DNA of 64,000 nt. It comes from Thinopyrum elongatum. Lineage: Eukaryota > Streptophyta > Magnoliopsida > Poales > Poaceae. Made by a program: the position numbers and the translations under genes. Positions 10,825 through 23,624 of this stretch are shown here, in pieces (position 1 is the stretch's first letter; each line of letters starts with the position of its first letter). Below the pieces are notes generated by a model. It had not been told where the DNA came from and did no database searches. It worked only from the letters and a program-made list of their open reading frames with translations. Location: assembly GCA_011799875.1 (NCBI GenBank), contig CM022302.1:183636942-183700941 (forward strand). Direction: 5' to 3'.

Positions 10825-12561
10825 TGTTGGAAATATGCCCTAGAGGCAATAATAAAATGGTTATTATTATATTTCCTTGTTCATGATAATTGTCTGTTAT
10901 TCATGCTATAATTGTGTTATCCGGAAATCGTAATACATGTGTGAATACATAGACCACAACATGTCCCTAGTAAGCCTCTAGTTGACTAGCTCGTTGATCA
11001 ATAGATGGTTACGGTTTCCTGACCATGGACATTGGATGTCATTGATAACGGGATCACATCATTAGGAGAATGATGTGATGGACAAGACCCAATCCTAAGC
11101 CTAGCACTAGATCGTGTAGTTCGTTTGCTAAAGCTTTTCCAATGTCAAGTAACTTTTCCTTAGACCATGAGATTGTGCAACTCCCGGATACCGTAGGAGT
11201 GCTTTGGGTGAACCAAACGTCACAACGTAACTGGGTGGCTATAAAGGTGCACTACGGGTATCTCCGAAAGTATCTGTTGGGTTGGCACGAATCGAGACTG
11301 GGATTTGTCACTCCATGTAACGGAGAGGTACCTCTGGGCCCACTCGGTAGGACATCATCATAATGAGCTCAATGTGATCAAGGAGTTGTTCACGGGATGA
11401 TGTGTTACGGAAACGAGTAAAGAGACTTGCCGGTAACGAGATTGAACAAGGTATCGAGATACCGACGATCGAATCGCGGGCAAGTATCGTACCGATAGAC
11501 AAAGGGAATTGCGTACGGGATTGATTGAATCCTCGACATCGTGGTTCATCCGATGAGATCATCGAGGAGCATGTGGGAGCCAACATGGGTATCCAGATCC
11601 CGCTGTTGGTTATTGACCGGAGAGTCGTCTCGGTCATGTCTGCGTGTCTCCCGAACCCGTAGGGTCTACACACTTAAGGTTCGGTGACGCTAGGGTTATA
11701 GAGATATTAGTATGCGGTAACCCGAAGGTTGTTCGGAGTCTCGGATGAGATCCTGGACGTCACGATGAGTTCCGGAATGGTCCGGAGGTAAAGATTTATA
11801 TATGGGAAGTCCTATTTTGGCCACCGGAAAATGTTCGGGATTTTTCGGTATTGTACCGAGAAGGTTCTAGAAGGTTCCGGAGTGGGGCCCACCTGCATGG
11901 GGGGACCCACATGAACGTGGGTAGTGGGGGCAAGGCCCCACACCCCTAGTCAAGGCGCACCAAGATTCCCCCGTAGAAGGAATAAGATCATATCCCGAAG
12001 GGATAAGATCAAGATCCCTAAAAAAGGGGGATAACAATCGGTGGGGAAGGGAAAGGATGGGATTTCTTTCCTTCCACCTTTGCCAACGCCCCAATGGACT
12101 TGGAGGGCAAGAAACCAGCCCCCTCCACCCCTATATATAGTGGGGAGGTGCATGGGAGAAACAGCTCAGCCCCTGGCGCCTCCCTCTCCCTCCCGTGACA
12201 CCTCTTCCTCCTCCAGTAGCGCTTGGCGAAGCCCTGCTGAAATCCCGCTGCTTCCACCACCACACCGTCGTGCTGCTGGATCTCCATCAACCTCTCCTCC
12301 CCCCTTGCTGGATCAAGAAGGAGGAGACGTCTCTGCTCCGTACGTGTGTTGAACGCGGAGGTGCCGTCCGTTCAGCGCTCGGTCATCGGTGATTTGGATC
12401 ACGACGAGTACGACTCCATCAACCCCGTTCTCTTGAACGCTTCCGCTCGCGATCTACAAGGGTATGTAGATACACTCCCCTCTCACTCGTTGCTAGATGA
12501 CTCCATAGATTGATCTTGGTGATGCGTAGAAAATTTTAAAATTCTGCTACGTTCCCCAACA
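10825..12561 (+). repeat. Angela LTR2
   Basis: The middle LTR is the functional 5' LTR of the gag-pol unit. TATA-like sequence lies at 12132-12140. It carries the most private differences of the three by eye (for example 'gtgaaccaaac', 'gaatcgcggg', 'cacgatgagt', 'cccccgtaga', 'gttcagcgct'), while LTR1 and LTR3 agree at these places. Confidence 0.93.
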
Positions 12562-13832
12562 GTGGCATCATGAGCTAGGTCTATGCGTAGTATCTTGCAC
12601 GAGTAGAACACAAAGTAGTTGTGGGCGTCGATTTGTCAATCTTCTTGCCGTTACTAGTCTTATCTTGATTCGGCGGCACTGTGGGATGAAGCGGCCCGGA
12701 CCGACCTTACACGTACGCTTACGTGAGACAGGTTCCACCGACTGACATGCACTAGTTGCATAAGGTGGCTAGCGGGTGTCTGTCTCTCCCACTTTAGTCG
12801 GATCGGATTCGATGAACAGGGTCCTTATGAAGGGGAAATAGAAATTGGCATATCACGTTGTGGTTTTGGCGTAGGTAAGAAACGTTCTTGCTAGAAACCT
12901 ATAGCAGCCACGTAAAAACTTGCAACAACAATTAGAGGACGTCTAACTTGTTTTTGCAGCAAGTGCTTTGTGATGTGATATGGCCAAAGGATGTGATGAA
13001 TGATATATGTGATGTATGAGATGATCATGTTCTTGTAATAGGAATCACGACTTGCATGTCGATGAGTATGACAACCGGCAGGAGCCATAGGAGTTGTCTT
13101 AATTTATTATATGACCTGCGTGTCATTGAAATTCGCCATGTAATTACTTTACTTTATTGCTAACCGTTAGCCGTAGTAGTAGAAGTAATAGCTGGCGAGA
13201 CAACTTCATGAAGACACGATGATGGAGATCATGGTGTCATGCCGGTGACGATGATGATCATGGAGCCCCGAAGATGGAGATCAAAAGGAGCAAAGTGATA
13301 ATGGCCATATCATGTCACTATTTTGATTGCATGAGATGTTTATCATGTTTTTGCATCTTATTTGCTTAGAACGACGGTAGCATATATAAGATGATCCCTT
13401 ACTAAAATTTCAAGAAAGTGTTCCCCCTAACTGTGCACCGTTGCGAAGGTTCGTTGTTTCGAAGCACTACGTGTTGATCGGGTGTGATAGATTCTAACGT
13501 TCGAATACAACGGGTGTAAGCCAGATTTACACAGCAATACACTTAGGTTGACTTGACGAGCCTAGCATGTACAGACATGGCCTCGGAACACAAGAGACCG
13601 AAAGGTCGAGCATGAGTCGTATAGAAGATACGATCAACATGGGGATGTTCACCGTTGATGACTAGTCCGTCTCACGTGATGATCGGACACGGCCTAGTCG
13701 ATTCGGATCATGTAATCACTTAGATGACGGGAGGGATGTCTATCTGAGTGGGAGTTCATTACATAATTTGATTAGATGAACTTAATTGTCATGAACTTAG
13801 TCTAAATGTTACATATCTATCTTGTAGATCAA
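12562..13832 (+). other. Angela untranslated leader
   Basis: Begins 'gtggcatcatgagc', the position of the minus-strand primer site, and runs without coding potential to the gag start. Long leaders of over 1 kb are normal for this family. No independent gene is seen. Confidence 0.75.
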
Positions 13833-16800
13833 ATGGCCAACGCTAATGTTACCCTCAACTTCAACGCGTTCCTAGAGAAAAACAAGCTGAAAGACGATGG
13901 TAGCAACTATGCGGACTGGGTCCGTAACCTGAGGATTATCCTCATAGCTGCCAAGAAATCATATGTCCTTGAAGCACCGTTAGGTGACCCACCTGCTCTC
14001 CCAGCACTGCCAGACGATTTGAACGTTTGGCAGACACGCACCGATGATCACTCCTTCGTTCAGTGCGGCATGCTCTTCAGCTTAGAACCGGGGCTCCAAA
14101 AGCGTTTTGAGCATCACGGAGCATATGAGATGTTCGAAGAGCTGAAAATGGTTTTCCAAGCTCATGCCCGGATCGAGAGATATGAAGTCTCCGATAAGTT
14201 CTACAGCTGTAAGATGGAGGAAAATAGTTCTGTTAGCGAGCACATACTCAAAATGTCTGGGTTGCACAGCCGCTTGTCTCAGCTGGGAGTTAATCTCCCG
14301 GATGACGCGGTCGTTGACAGAATCCTTCAGTCGCTTCCACCTAGCTACAAGAGCTTCGTGATGAACTTCAACATGCAGGGGATGGAAAAGACCATTCCTG
14401 AGGTATATGCGATGCTGAAGTCAGCGGAGGCAGAGATCAGAAAGGAACATCAAGTGTTGATGGTGAATAAAACCACTAAGTTCAAGAAGGGCAAGGGTAA
14501 GAAGAACTTCAAGAAGGACGGCAAGGGAGTTGCCGCGCCCGGTAAGCCAGCTGCCGGGAAGAAGTCGAAGAATGGACCCAAGCCTGAGACTGAGTGCTTT
14601 TATTGCAAGGGAAACGGTCACTGGAAGCGAAACTGCCCCAAGTACTTGGCGGACAAGAAGGCCGGCAATACCGAAGGTATATATGATATACATGTAATTG
14701 ATGTGTACCTTACCAGCACTCGTAGTAGTTCCTGGGTATTTGATACCGGTGCGGTTGCTCATATTTGTAACTCAAAGCAGGAACTGCGGAATCAGCGTAG
14801 ACTGGCAAAGGACGAGGTGACGATGCGCGTCGGGAATGGTTCCAAGGTCGATGTGATCGCCGTCGGCACGCTACCTCTGCATCTACCTACGGGATTAGTT
14901 TTAAACCTCAATAATTGTTATTTAGTACCAGCTTTGAGCATGAACATTGTATCTGGATCTCGCTTAATGCGAGATGGCTACTCATTTAAATCTGAGAATA
15001 ATGGTTGTTCTATTTATATGAGAGATATGTTTTATGGTCATGCCCCGCTGGTGAATGGTTTATTTTTATTGAATCTCGAACGTGATGTTACACATGTTTA
15101 TAATATGAATGCCAAGAAATGCAAGGTTGATAACGATAGTCCCACATACTTGTGGCACTGCCGCCTTGGTCATATCGGTGTTAAACGCATGAAGAAACTC
15201 CATGCAGATGGACTTTTGGAGTCTCTTGATTATGAATCATTTGACAGATGCGAACCATGCCTCTTGGGCAAGATGACCAAGACTCCGTTCTCCGGAACAA
15301 TGGAGCGAGCAACCAACTTATTGGAGATCATACATACTGATGTGTGTGGTCCAATGAGTGTTGAGGCTCGCGGTGGTTATCGTTATGTTCTCACCCTCAC
15401 CGATGATTTGAGTAGATATGGGTATGTCTACTTGATGAAGCACAAGTCTGAGACCTTTGAAAAGTTCAAGGAATTTCAGAGTGAGGTTGAGAATCAACGT
15501 GACAAGAAAATAAAGTTCTTACGATCAGATCGTGGAGGAGAATATTTGAGTCATGAATTTGGCACGCACTTAAGGTAATGTGGAATTGTTTCACAACTCA
15601 CGCCGCCTGGAACACCTCAGTGTAATGGTGTGTCCGAACGTCGTAATCGCACTCTATTGGATATGGTGCGATCTATGATGTCTCTTACCGATTTACCGCT
15701 ATCCTTTTGGGGTTATGCTTTAGAGACTGCCGCATTCACTTTAAATAGGGCACCGTCAAAATCCGTTGAGACGACACCGTATGAATTATGGTTTGGGAAG
15801 AAACCTAAGCTGTCGTTTCTGAAAGTTTGGGGATGCGATGCTTATGTGAAGAAACTTCAACCAGAGAAGCTCGAACCCAAGTCGGAAAAATGCGTATTCA
15901 TAGGATACCCTAAGGAAACTATTGGGTATACCTTCTACCTAAGATCCGAGGGCAAGATCTTTGTTGCCAGGAATGGATCCTTTCTAGAGAAAGAGTTTCT
16001 CTCGAAAGAAGTAAGTGGGAGGAAAGTGGAGCTTGATGAGATGACCCTCGAACCGGAGAGTAGCGCAGCACAGGAAAGTGTTTCTGTGGAGCCTACACCG
16101 GCTAGAGAGGAAGTTATTGATAATGATCATGATCAAGCTACCACTGAACTTCGAAGGTCCACGAGGACACGTTCCGCACCAGAGTGGTATGGCAATCCTG
16201 TCCTGGAAATCATGTTGTTAGACAACAGTGAACCTTCGAACTATGAAGAAGCGATGGCGGGCCCGGATTCCGACAAATGGCTTGAAGCCATGAAATCCGA
16301 GATAGGATCCATGTATGAAAACGAAGTATGGACTTTGACTGACTTGCCCGATGATCGGCAAGCCATAGAAAATAAATGGATCTTTAAGAAGAAGACTGAC
16401 GCGGATGGTAATGTGACCATCTATAAGGCTCGGCTTGTCGCTAAGGGTTATCGACAAGTTAAAGGGGTTGACTACGATGAGACTTTCTCACCCGTAGCGA
16501 AGCTGAAATCCGTCAGAATCATGTTAGCAATTGCCGCATACTATGATTATGAGATATGGCAAATGGACGTCAAAACGGCATTCCTTAATGGTTTTCTTAA
16601 GGAAGAGTTGTATATGATACAACCGGAAGGTTTTGTCGACCCTGAGAATGCTGACAAGGTATGCAAGCTCCAGCGCTCAATCTATGGGCTGGTGCAAGCA
16701 TCTCGGAGTTGGAACATTCGCTTTGACGAGATGATCAAAGCGTTTGGGTTCACACAGACTTATGGAGAATCCTGTGTTTACAAGAAAGTGAGTGGGAGCT

Positions 16801-17804
16801 CTGTAGCATTTCTCATATTATATGTGGATGACATACTGCTGATGGGAAATGATATAGAATTCTTGGAAAGTATAAAGGCCTACTTGAATAAGTGTTTTTC
16901 AATGAAGGACCTTGGAGAAGCTGCTTATATATTAGGCATCAAGATCTATAGAGATAGATCGAGACGCCTCATAGGTCTTTCGCAAAGCACATACCTTGAT
17001 AAGATATTGAAGAAGTTCAATATGGATCAGTCCAAGAAGTGGTTCTTGCCTGTATTGCAAGGTGTGAAATTGAGCTCGGCTCAATGCCCGACCACGGCAA
17101 AAGATATAGAAGAGATGAGTGTCATCCCCTATGCCTCAGCCATAGGGTCTATTATGTATGCCATGCTGTGTACCAGACCTGATGTAAACCTTGCTGTAAG
17201 TTTGGTAGGTAGGTACCAAAGTAATCCCGGCAAGGAACACTGGACAGCGGTCAAGAACATCCTGAAGTACCTGAAAAGGACTAAGGATATGTTTCTCGTA
17301 TATGGAGGTGACGAAGAGCTCGTCGTAAAGGGTTACGTCGACGCTAGCTTCGACACAGATCCGGATGACTCCAAGTCACAAACCGGATACGTGTATATTT
17401 TGAATGGTGGAGCGGTAAGCTGGTGCAGTTGCAAGCAAAGCGTCGTGGCGGGTTCTACATGCGAAGCGGAGTACATGGCAGCCTCGGAGGCAGCACATGA
17501 AGCAGTATGGATGAAGGAGTTCATCACCGACCTAGGAGTCATTCCAAATGCGTCGGGTCCAATGGCTCTCTTCTGTGACAACACTGGAGCTATTGCCCTT
17601 GCCAAGGAGCCCAGGTTTCACAAAAGGACCAGGCATATCAAGCGTCGCTTCAACTCCATACGTGAACATGTTCAAGATGGAGACATAGATATTTGTAAAG
17701 TGCACACGGATTTGAATGTAGCAGATCCGTTGACTAAACCTCTTTCACGAGCAAAACATGATCAACACCAGTACTCTATGGGTGTTCGATTCATCACAAT
17801 GTAA
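13833..17804 (+). pseudogene. Copia gag-pol polyprotein, one in-frame stop
   Basis: One frame runs from the ATG at 13833 (MANANVTLNF; another ATG lies nine codons upstream) to TAA at 17802. Domains in order: UBN2-like Gag; zinc knuckle CFYCKGNGHWKRNC (about 14597); aspartic protease with VFDTGAVAHIC (about 14740); GAG-pre-integrase WHCRLGHIG (about 15154); integrase core with IHTDVCGP and LRSDRGGEY; reverse transcriptase with KARLVAKGYRQ, MDVKTAFLNG and catalytic LYVDDILL (about 16815); and RNase H with GYVDASFDTD and AGSTCEAEY. The only stop is TAA at 15576-15578, between the second Asp and the Glu of the integrase triad. Just downstream the usual PQWNG reads PQCNG. Integrase and RT would not be made from this copy without readthrough. 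Confidence 0.93.
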
Positions 17805-17820
17805 CTAGATTATTGACTCT

Positions 17821-17836
17821 AGTGCAAGTGGGAGAC
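17821..17836 (+). promoter_or_regulatory. Polypurine tract of Angela
   Basis: The purine-rich 'gcaagtgggagac' lies directly before LTR3 and recurs before LTR2 at 10812-10824. In Copia elements this is the plus-strand priming site. Confidence 0.75.
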
Positions 17837-19572
17837 TGTTGGAAATATGCCCTAGAGGCAATAATAAAATGGTTATTATTATATTTCCTTGTTCATGATA
17901 ATTGTCTATTATTCATGCTATAATTGTGTTATCCGGAAATCGTAATACATGTGTGAATACATAGACCACAACATGTCCCTAGTAAGCCTCTAGTTGACTA
18001 GCTCGTTGATCAATAGATGGTTACGGTTTCCTGACCATGGACATTGGATGTCATTGATAACGGGATCACATCATTAGGAGAATGATGTGATGGACAAGAC
18101 CCAATCCTAAGCCTAGCACTAGATCGTGTTGTTCGTTTGCTAAAGCTTTTCCAATGTCAAGTAACTTTTCCTTAGACCATGAGATTGTGCAACTCCCGGA
18201 TACCGTAGGAGTGCTTTGGGTGCACCAAACGTCACAACGTAACTGGGTGGCTATAAAGGTGCACTACGGGTATCTCCGAAAGTATCTGTTGGGTTGGCAC
18301 GAATCGAGACTGGGATTTGTCACTCCATGTAACGGAGAGGTACCTCTGGGCCCACTCGGTAGGACATCATCATAAGGAGCTCAATGTGATCAAGGAGTTG
18401 TTCACGGGATGATGTGTTACGGAAACGAGTAAAGAGACTTGCCGGTAACGAGATTGAACAAGGTATCGAGATACCGACGATCGAATCTCGGGCAAGTATC
18501 GTACCGATAGACAAAGGGAATTGCGTACGGGATTGATTGAATCCTCGACATCGTGGTTCATCCGATGAGATCATCGAGGAGCATGTGGGAGCCAACATGG
18601 GTATCCAGATCCCGCTGTTGGTTATTGACCGGAGAGTCGTCTCGGTCATGTCTGCGTGTCTCCCGAACCCGTAGGGTCTACACACTTAAGGTTCGGTGAC
18701 GCTAGGGTTATAGAGATATTAGGATGCGGTAACCCGAAGGTTGTTCGGAGTCTCGGATGAGATCCTGGACGTCACGAGGAGTTCCGGAATGGTCCGGAGG
18801 TAAAGATTTATATATGGGAAGTCCTATTTTGGCCACCGGAAAATGTTCGGGATTTTTCGGTATTGTACCGAGAAGGTTCTAGAAGGTTCCGGAGTGGGGC
18901 CCACCTGCATGGGGGGACCCACATGAACGTGGGTAGTGGGGGCAAGGCCCCACACCCCTAGTCAAGGCGCACCAAGATTCCCCCTTAGAAGGAATAAGAT
19001 CATATCCCGAAGGGATAAGATCAAGATCCCTAAAAAGGGGGATAACAATCGGTGGGGAAGGGAAAGGATGGGATTTCTTTCCTTCCACCTTTGCCAACGC
19101 CCCAATGGACTTGGAGGGCAAGAAACCAGCCCCCTCCACCCCTATATATAGTGGGGAGGTGCATGGGAAAAAGAGCTCAGCCCCTGGCGCCTCCCTCTCC
19201 CTCCCGTGACACCTCTTCCTCCTCCAGTAGCGCTTGGCGAAGCCCTGCTGAAATCCCGCTGCTTCCACCACCACACCGTCGTGCTGCTGGATCTCCATCA
19301 ACCTCTCCTCCCCCCTTGCTGGATCAAGAAGGAGGAGACGTCTCTGCTCCGTACGTGTGTTGAACGCGGAGGTGCCGTCCGTTCGGCGCTCGGTCATCGG
19401 TGATTTGGATCACGACGAGTACGACTCCATCAACCCCGTTCTCTTGAACGCTTCCGCTCGCGATCTACAAGGGTATGTAGATACACTCCCCTCTCACTCG
19501 TTGCTAGATGACTCCATAGATTGATCTTGGTGATGCGTAGAAAATTTTAAAATTCTGCTACGTTCCCCAACA
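17837..19572 (+). repeat. Angela LTR3
   Basis: Outer 3' LTR, one base shorter than the others because of a shorter A run near 19035. TATA-like sequence lies at 19143-19151. Private changes include 'gtgttgttcg' near 18127, 'cataaggagc' near 18371 and 'attaggatgc' near 18718. Confidence 0.93.
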
Positions 19573-19577
19573 GATCA

Positions 19578-22500
19578 AGCCTAAGGACTCACTTGAGGGA
19601 ATCACAACTCAACTCTAAAACATAAATAAAGTCATACAAGCTTTATATTACAAGCCAGGGGCCTCGAGGGCTCGAATACATAAGCTCGCATACAAGCATC
19701 AGAGGAAGCATCAAATATCTGAGTACAGATATGAAACAGAAACAGAGTAGCCTTTAGAAAGGCGGGACAAAACAAAAGCTACGATCGAAAGGCGCAGGCC
19801 TCCTGCCTGGGTCCCTCCGATCCTACTCCTGGTCGTCGGTAAGCACATAGTAGTAACCACTCTCGGGGTGGTAGTAGTAGTCGACGGCGGGGGCAGCTGG
19901 CTCCGGGGCTCCGTCATCTGGTTGCATCAAAAGGGGAAAGGGGGAAAAGAGGAAGCAAAGCAACCATGAGTACTCATCCGAAGTACTCAGCAAGCAAGGA
20001 TCTACACTACATATGCAATATTTTAAGTATCAACCTCGGCCAGAGATCCTTTCTCGACTCCCTGCGAGAAAGCAATCCCAGAGCCCTAGTATCCATTTCT
20101 CATCACAAGTATCTAGTTCTAGTTGCATCGATCGGGATACAACTCCGAGCGTCCGTTAACGAGGATCGGCTATGTATAGATTAGTTCTTCCCTGCAGGGG
20201 TGCACCAACTTACCCACCACGCTCGATTAACTCCGGCCGAACACACTTTTCTGGGTCATGCCCGGCCTCGGCCAAACGATACGCCGCAACCCGACCTAAG
20301 CTTAACAGAGAGGTCAGCACGTCGGACTAAACCTATGCCCCCAGGGGTCTTGGGCCATCGCCCCGGGCGCTCCTGCACGTTGCGTACGCGGCCGATGAGC
20401 AGACCTAGCAGCCTCCAGTACAACAGAGGGTGCTTAACGTGGTCCAACCCAGCGCGCGCCGCTCAATCGCTAACGTCCATTAAGCTTCGGCTGATGCATA
20501 CGACGCAGAGTGCCCATAACTGTTCCCACGTGATGGTTAGTGCTATCGGGCCAGAGGCCCACTCGGATCAAATATCCAAACCGTTAGTGAATTAGGAGCG
20601 CGCGATAACGAGCATAGACTCACGATCGATGTGACCCCGTCGCCCTGTCTCGAGGACTTGCGGCAAGGGCTAAGAATGCCCGGCCACGCCTCACAATTAT
20701 CTCGCGGGTACTCTCTCTGGTCACCCGACTACACATTAATCGCAATGCTCGCGCGGGTACCCCTCAGGGCCGACCCGACTTTAGTATCATGGTTATGTGG
20801 TATAGTCATAGTATCCATGTGTCGAGAACACCAAGGGGGAACCCTGAGGAATCACCCTCGATGGAATTCCACCTGATGTAATCGTCAAGGTGAACTAAGG
20901 AGGAATCACCCTCGAGGTCCACCCTTGAGGAGTTGCATGACAACATCGTTACCGGGAGTGGAGAAAGAGGAATCACCCTGGATGACCACAACCGATGAAC
21001 TAACCTACAAGGTTAACATCAGAAGTGCTGACGAGGTATCACCCTCGGCACTCGATAGTAACCCGGTAGTGTCGTACAACTAGGGGGTGATGTGCGGTGC
21101 CGAGGCCTGGTCTTCAATCCCGCTGATCGGGTCTTCTGATAATCCAGCGGGGCATCCGGGACAAGTGGGGTCACTGGGGTCTCTACCCAGCCTATATTAA
21201 GCAGTTTAGGATAAGCAGGTAAGGTATCAATAGCAGGTTACAATAAACACGATATGCATCATAATAGGTAAAGCAGTAGCAGCAGCAATTTCTAATGCAA
21301 GCACAAGAGAGAAGAGAATAGGCGATATCGGAATGTGCAAAGGGGGGGTGGTTGCCTGGTTGCTCGGCGGCAAAGGCAAGGTCATCAGTGGTGTCATCGG
21401 TCTCCGGAGCAGCGTCGGTGTCGGGGTCTACCGAAAGAGAAGAGGGGGAGGAAATGAATAAATACACAGCAATCATGTGCAACACAGAGCATGCTATGCT
21501 ATCGTGCAGTGCAGGGTTGCCTAAAGACATGTCTAAATCATTTTAGTTATTTTAGGGTTCAAGTTGGAATTATTAACCGATATATATGCACTATTCATCT
21601 ACCGGAACTGGGCTTAGAGTTGCGGGTTCACCTCCGTAGAGGGCCCCGACACGGAAACAGATGGCACGGTTGGATCCGTCTCGACGTTCTGAGCAACTTT
21701 CATGTATAAAGTTTTTCCATCCGAGCTACGGTTTATTTTCTAAGATTTTCTAAAGTTTTAAAAAAATTCTGGATTTATTGATTCATTATAATTTCGAATT
21801 AATTAGCAGAAACACTAAGTGTACCCACTAGTGTACCCAGCCAGAGGGGCTGTGAGGCTGACAGTGGGTCCCAGTTGACTGCCCAGTCAGCAGTAAACTA
21901 GGGACTATGACTGGTCAAAGGGGCCCAGGGGGTCCCACATGTCATAGTCTGGGCACTGCCCAGTCAGCAGGTGGACTAGTCAACTGGGTCCAGTGGGACC
22001 CAGCGGTCAGTCTCTAATTAATTTAACAGTATTTAGTTTAATCTAATTAGTCTAATTAGCCCATGGGCCCAGCCTGTCAGTAGTCATTTAGTTAGTTGTT
22101 AATTAACACTAATCCTAAATGCTACAGTATCCGGACCCACCAGTCAGTGGCTGTTAGTGGTCGGTTAGTGGCTAAGGACCTGACGCGTGGGACCCACCGG
22201 CGTTTGAACGCCGACGCGCGCCGGAGTTGCTCCGGCGAGCAACAGAGACGGCGGTGCATCGCGGAAACAGGCGTCCGGCCACGGATCGGCGCGCGGAAGA
22301 GTTCTACGGGATGCTGGCACTCGCGCGCATCCAGGGGTGGTGGTCACGGGTGCTGGGGACGACCGGAGGGGCGTCAGTGACGAGCCTTGGCGGCGGACAG
22401 AGCTCGGGGGGGGGGGGAGAAGCGAGTAGCGCGTGCGTAGAATCTCGCAATCGAGCGAGCTAACACGTTAGGACGCATCTACGGGCGGCGACGAGGCGAT

Positions 22501-23624
22501 TGGAGGCACGCGTGTGACCCGAGGGTCATCAGAGCGTGGACGTCGACGGGCTTGAGCAGTGTCGCGCTCGGCCACGGCAGGGGAACTACCTAGTGGGCGC
22601 GCGCGATGGCAAAGAGAGGGGGAGGGCGAGTGGAGCTCACTGAGGGAGCACAAGAGGGCTCGTCGGCGGCTTATGTGCTGCAGGGGGCGGCGACTCCGAC
22701 GCGGCGGAGCTCGGTGGTCAGATGTTGAAGATGACCTCGTCCTCGGCGTTGCGGTGGCGCTGAGCTCGTACCAACGGTCGTGGACAACGAGGCAGTCGAC
22801 GAGGGAGCCCGGGGACCCGTTGGTGCTGTGCGGCGGGAACGGTGGCCGTGCCTACGCGACGGCTACGGCCATGGGAGCGCTCGGATGGGGCGGATCTAAG
22901 GAGGGGGTAGCGAGAGGGAGAGAGCAAGTGCGCAAGAGAGAAAGGGAAGGTGAGAGAGTGAGGCGAGGCGGCCAGGGGGGAGGGCTCGGGCTGCCCTTAT
23001 CCTCTCTGCGGCGTCCGGGGACGGCAACTGTCAAGCACCGGCTGGAACGGGCGCACCCGGCCATGGCGACGCCGACACGGCGAAGGAGAGAGAGCGGGAG
23101 GAGAGAGATGGGCCGGCTGGACTGGGCTGAGTGCACTGTGCACTTAGGCCCAGCCAGTTAGGCCTTTTTCATTTTTATTTTCTTTCTGTTTTCTATTTTC
23201 TTTTGTTTTTCTATTTTTGCAAAATGTGTGGCCCCATTTATAGTTTTGTAAAATATGTGAACTAGCCACAATATTTCAGTGCAACCTTTGCTACTGCCAT
23301 AAAAAGGTTTTGAATCCATATAATTTCATTTGGATTTTATTTAATTATAAATGGATTAAATACTTCTGTTTTGTTGCTGTATATTGTTATTATGTTTACT
23401 TAACTAATTTAGTTAATGTTTCTGTTATTTTTCCAATTGCTTTGGGAATATTTGCAACATTATGAACATTTTTGTTCAGCTAATTGAAGAAGTAATAATT
23501 TGACTTGCATTTAAACTTTGAATTTGAGTTGAATTATTTCCTGAATGCAATTTATTTAGGACGATCATTATGACATGGCTAATTAATTAGCTTGATGACA
23601 GGGTTGAGGTCTGGGGATGTTACA
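19578..23624 (-). repeat. LARD left LTR, main part
   Basis: Continuation of the left LTR after the nested Angela. It matches 26869-31065 except that it lacks about 149 bp present at roughly 27315-27463. It contains a GC-rich zone (22150-23160) with several long chance frames on both strands, matched by equally open but different frames in the other LTR. None resembles a protein family. Confidence 0.9.
20840..21050. repeat. Repeated 'aggaatcaccctcga' motif in the LARD LTR
   Basis: The word 'gaggaatcaccctcga' or a close variant occurs near 20847, 20901, 20968 and 21029, 54-67 bp apart, alternating with 'ccacct/ccaccc'. The same set occurs at 28290-28490 in the right LTR. Function unknown; it may be an LTR-internal minisatellite or a set of binding sites. 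Confidence 0.6.

Larger units (their letters stand above)
9007..19572 (+). mobile_element. Angela/WIS-type Copia retrotransposon with three LTRs
   Basis: Three nearly identical LTRs of 1736-1737 bp (9007-10743, 10825-12561, 17837-19572) begin TGTTGGAAATATGCCC and end TTCCCCAACA. The whole is flanked by GATCA at 9002-9006 and 19573-19577, so the three-LTR structure occupies one insertion site. Only the LTR2-LTR3 interval contains gag-pol. The LTR1-LTR2 interval is reduced to 81 bp: a primer-site stub joined to the 3' end of the internal region. By eye the LTRs differ at only a handful of positions each, suggesting recent insertion. The family assignment rests on the LTR ends and the polyprotein. 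Confidence 0.93.

Noticed and set aside
22559..23161. 200-codon Arg-rich frame in the GC-rich part of the LARD LTR
   Set aside because: The other LTR does not keep the frame (shorter and differently placed at 30193-30602), and composition reflects GC-rich repeats.
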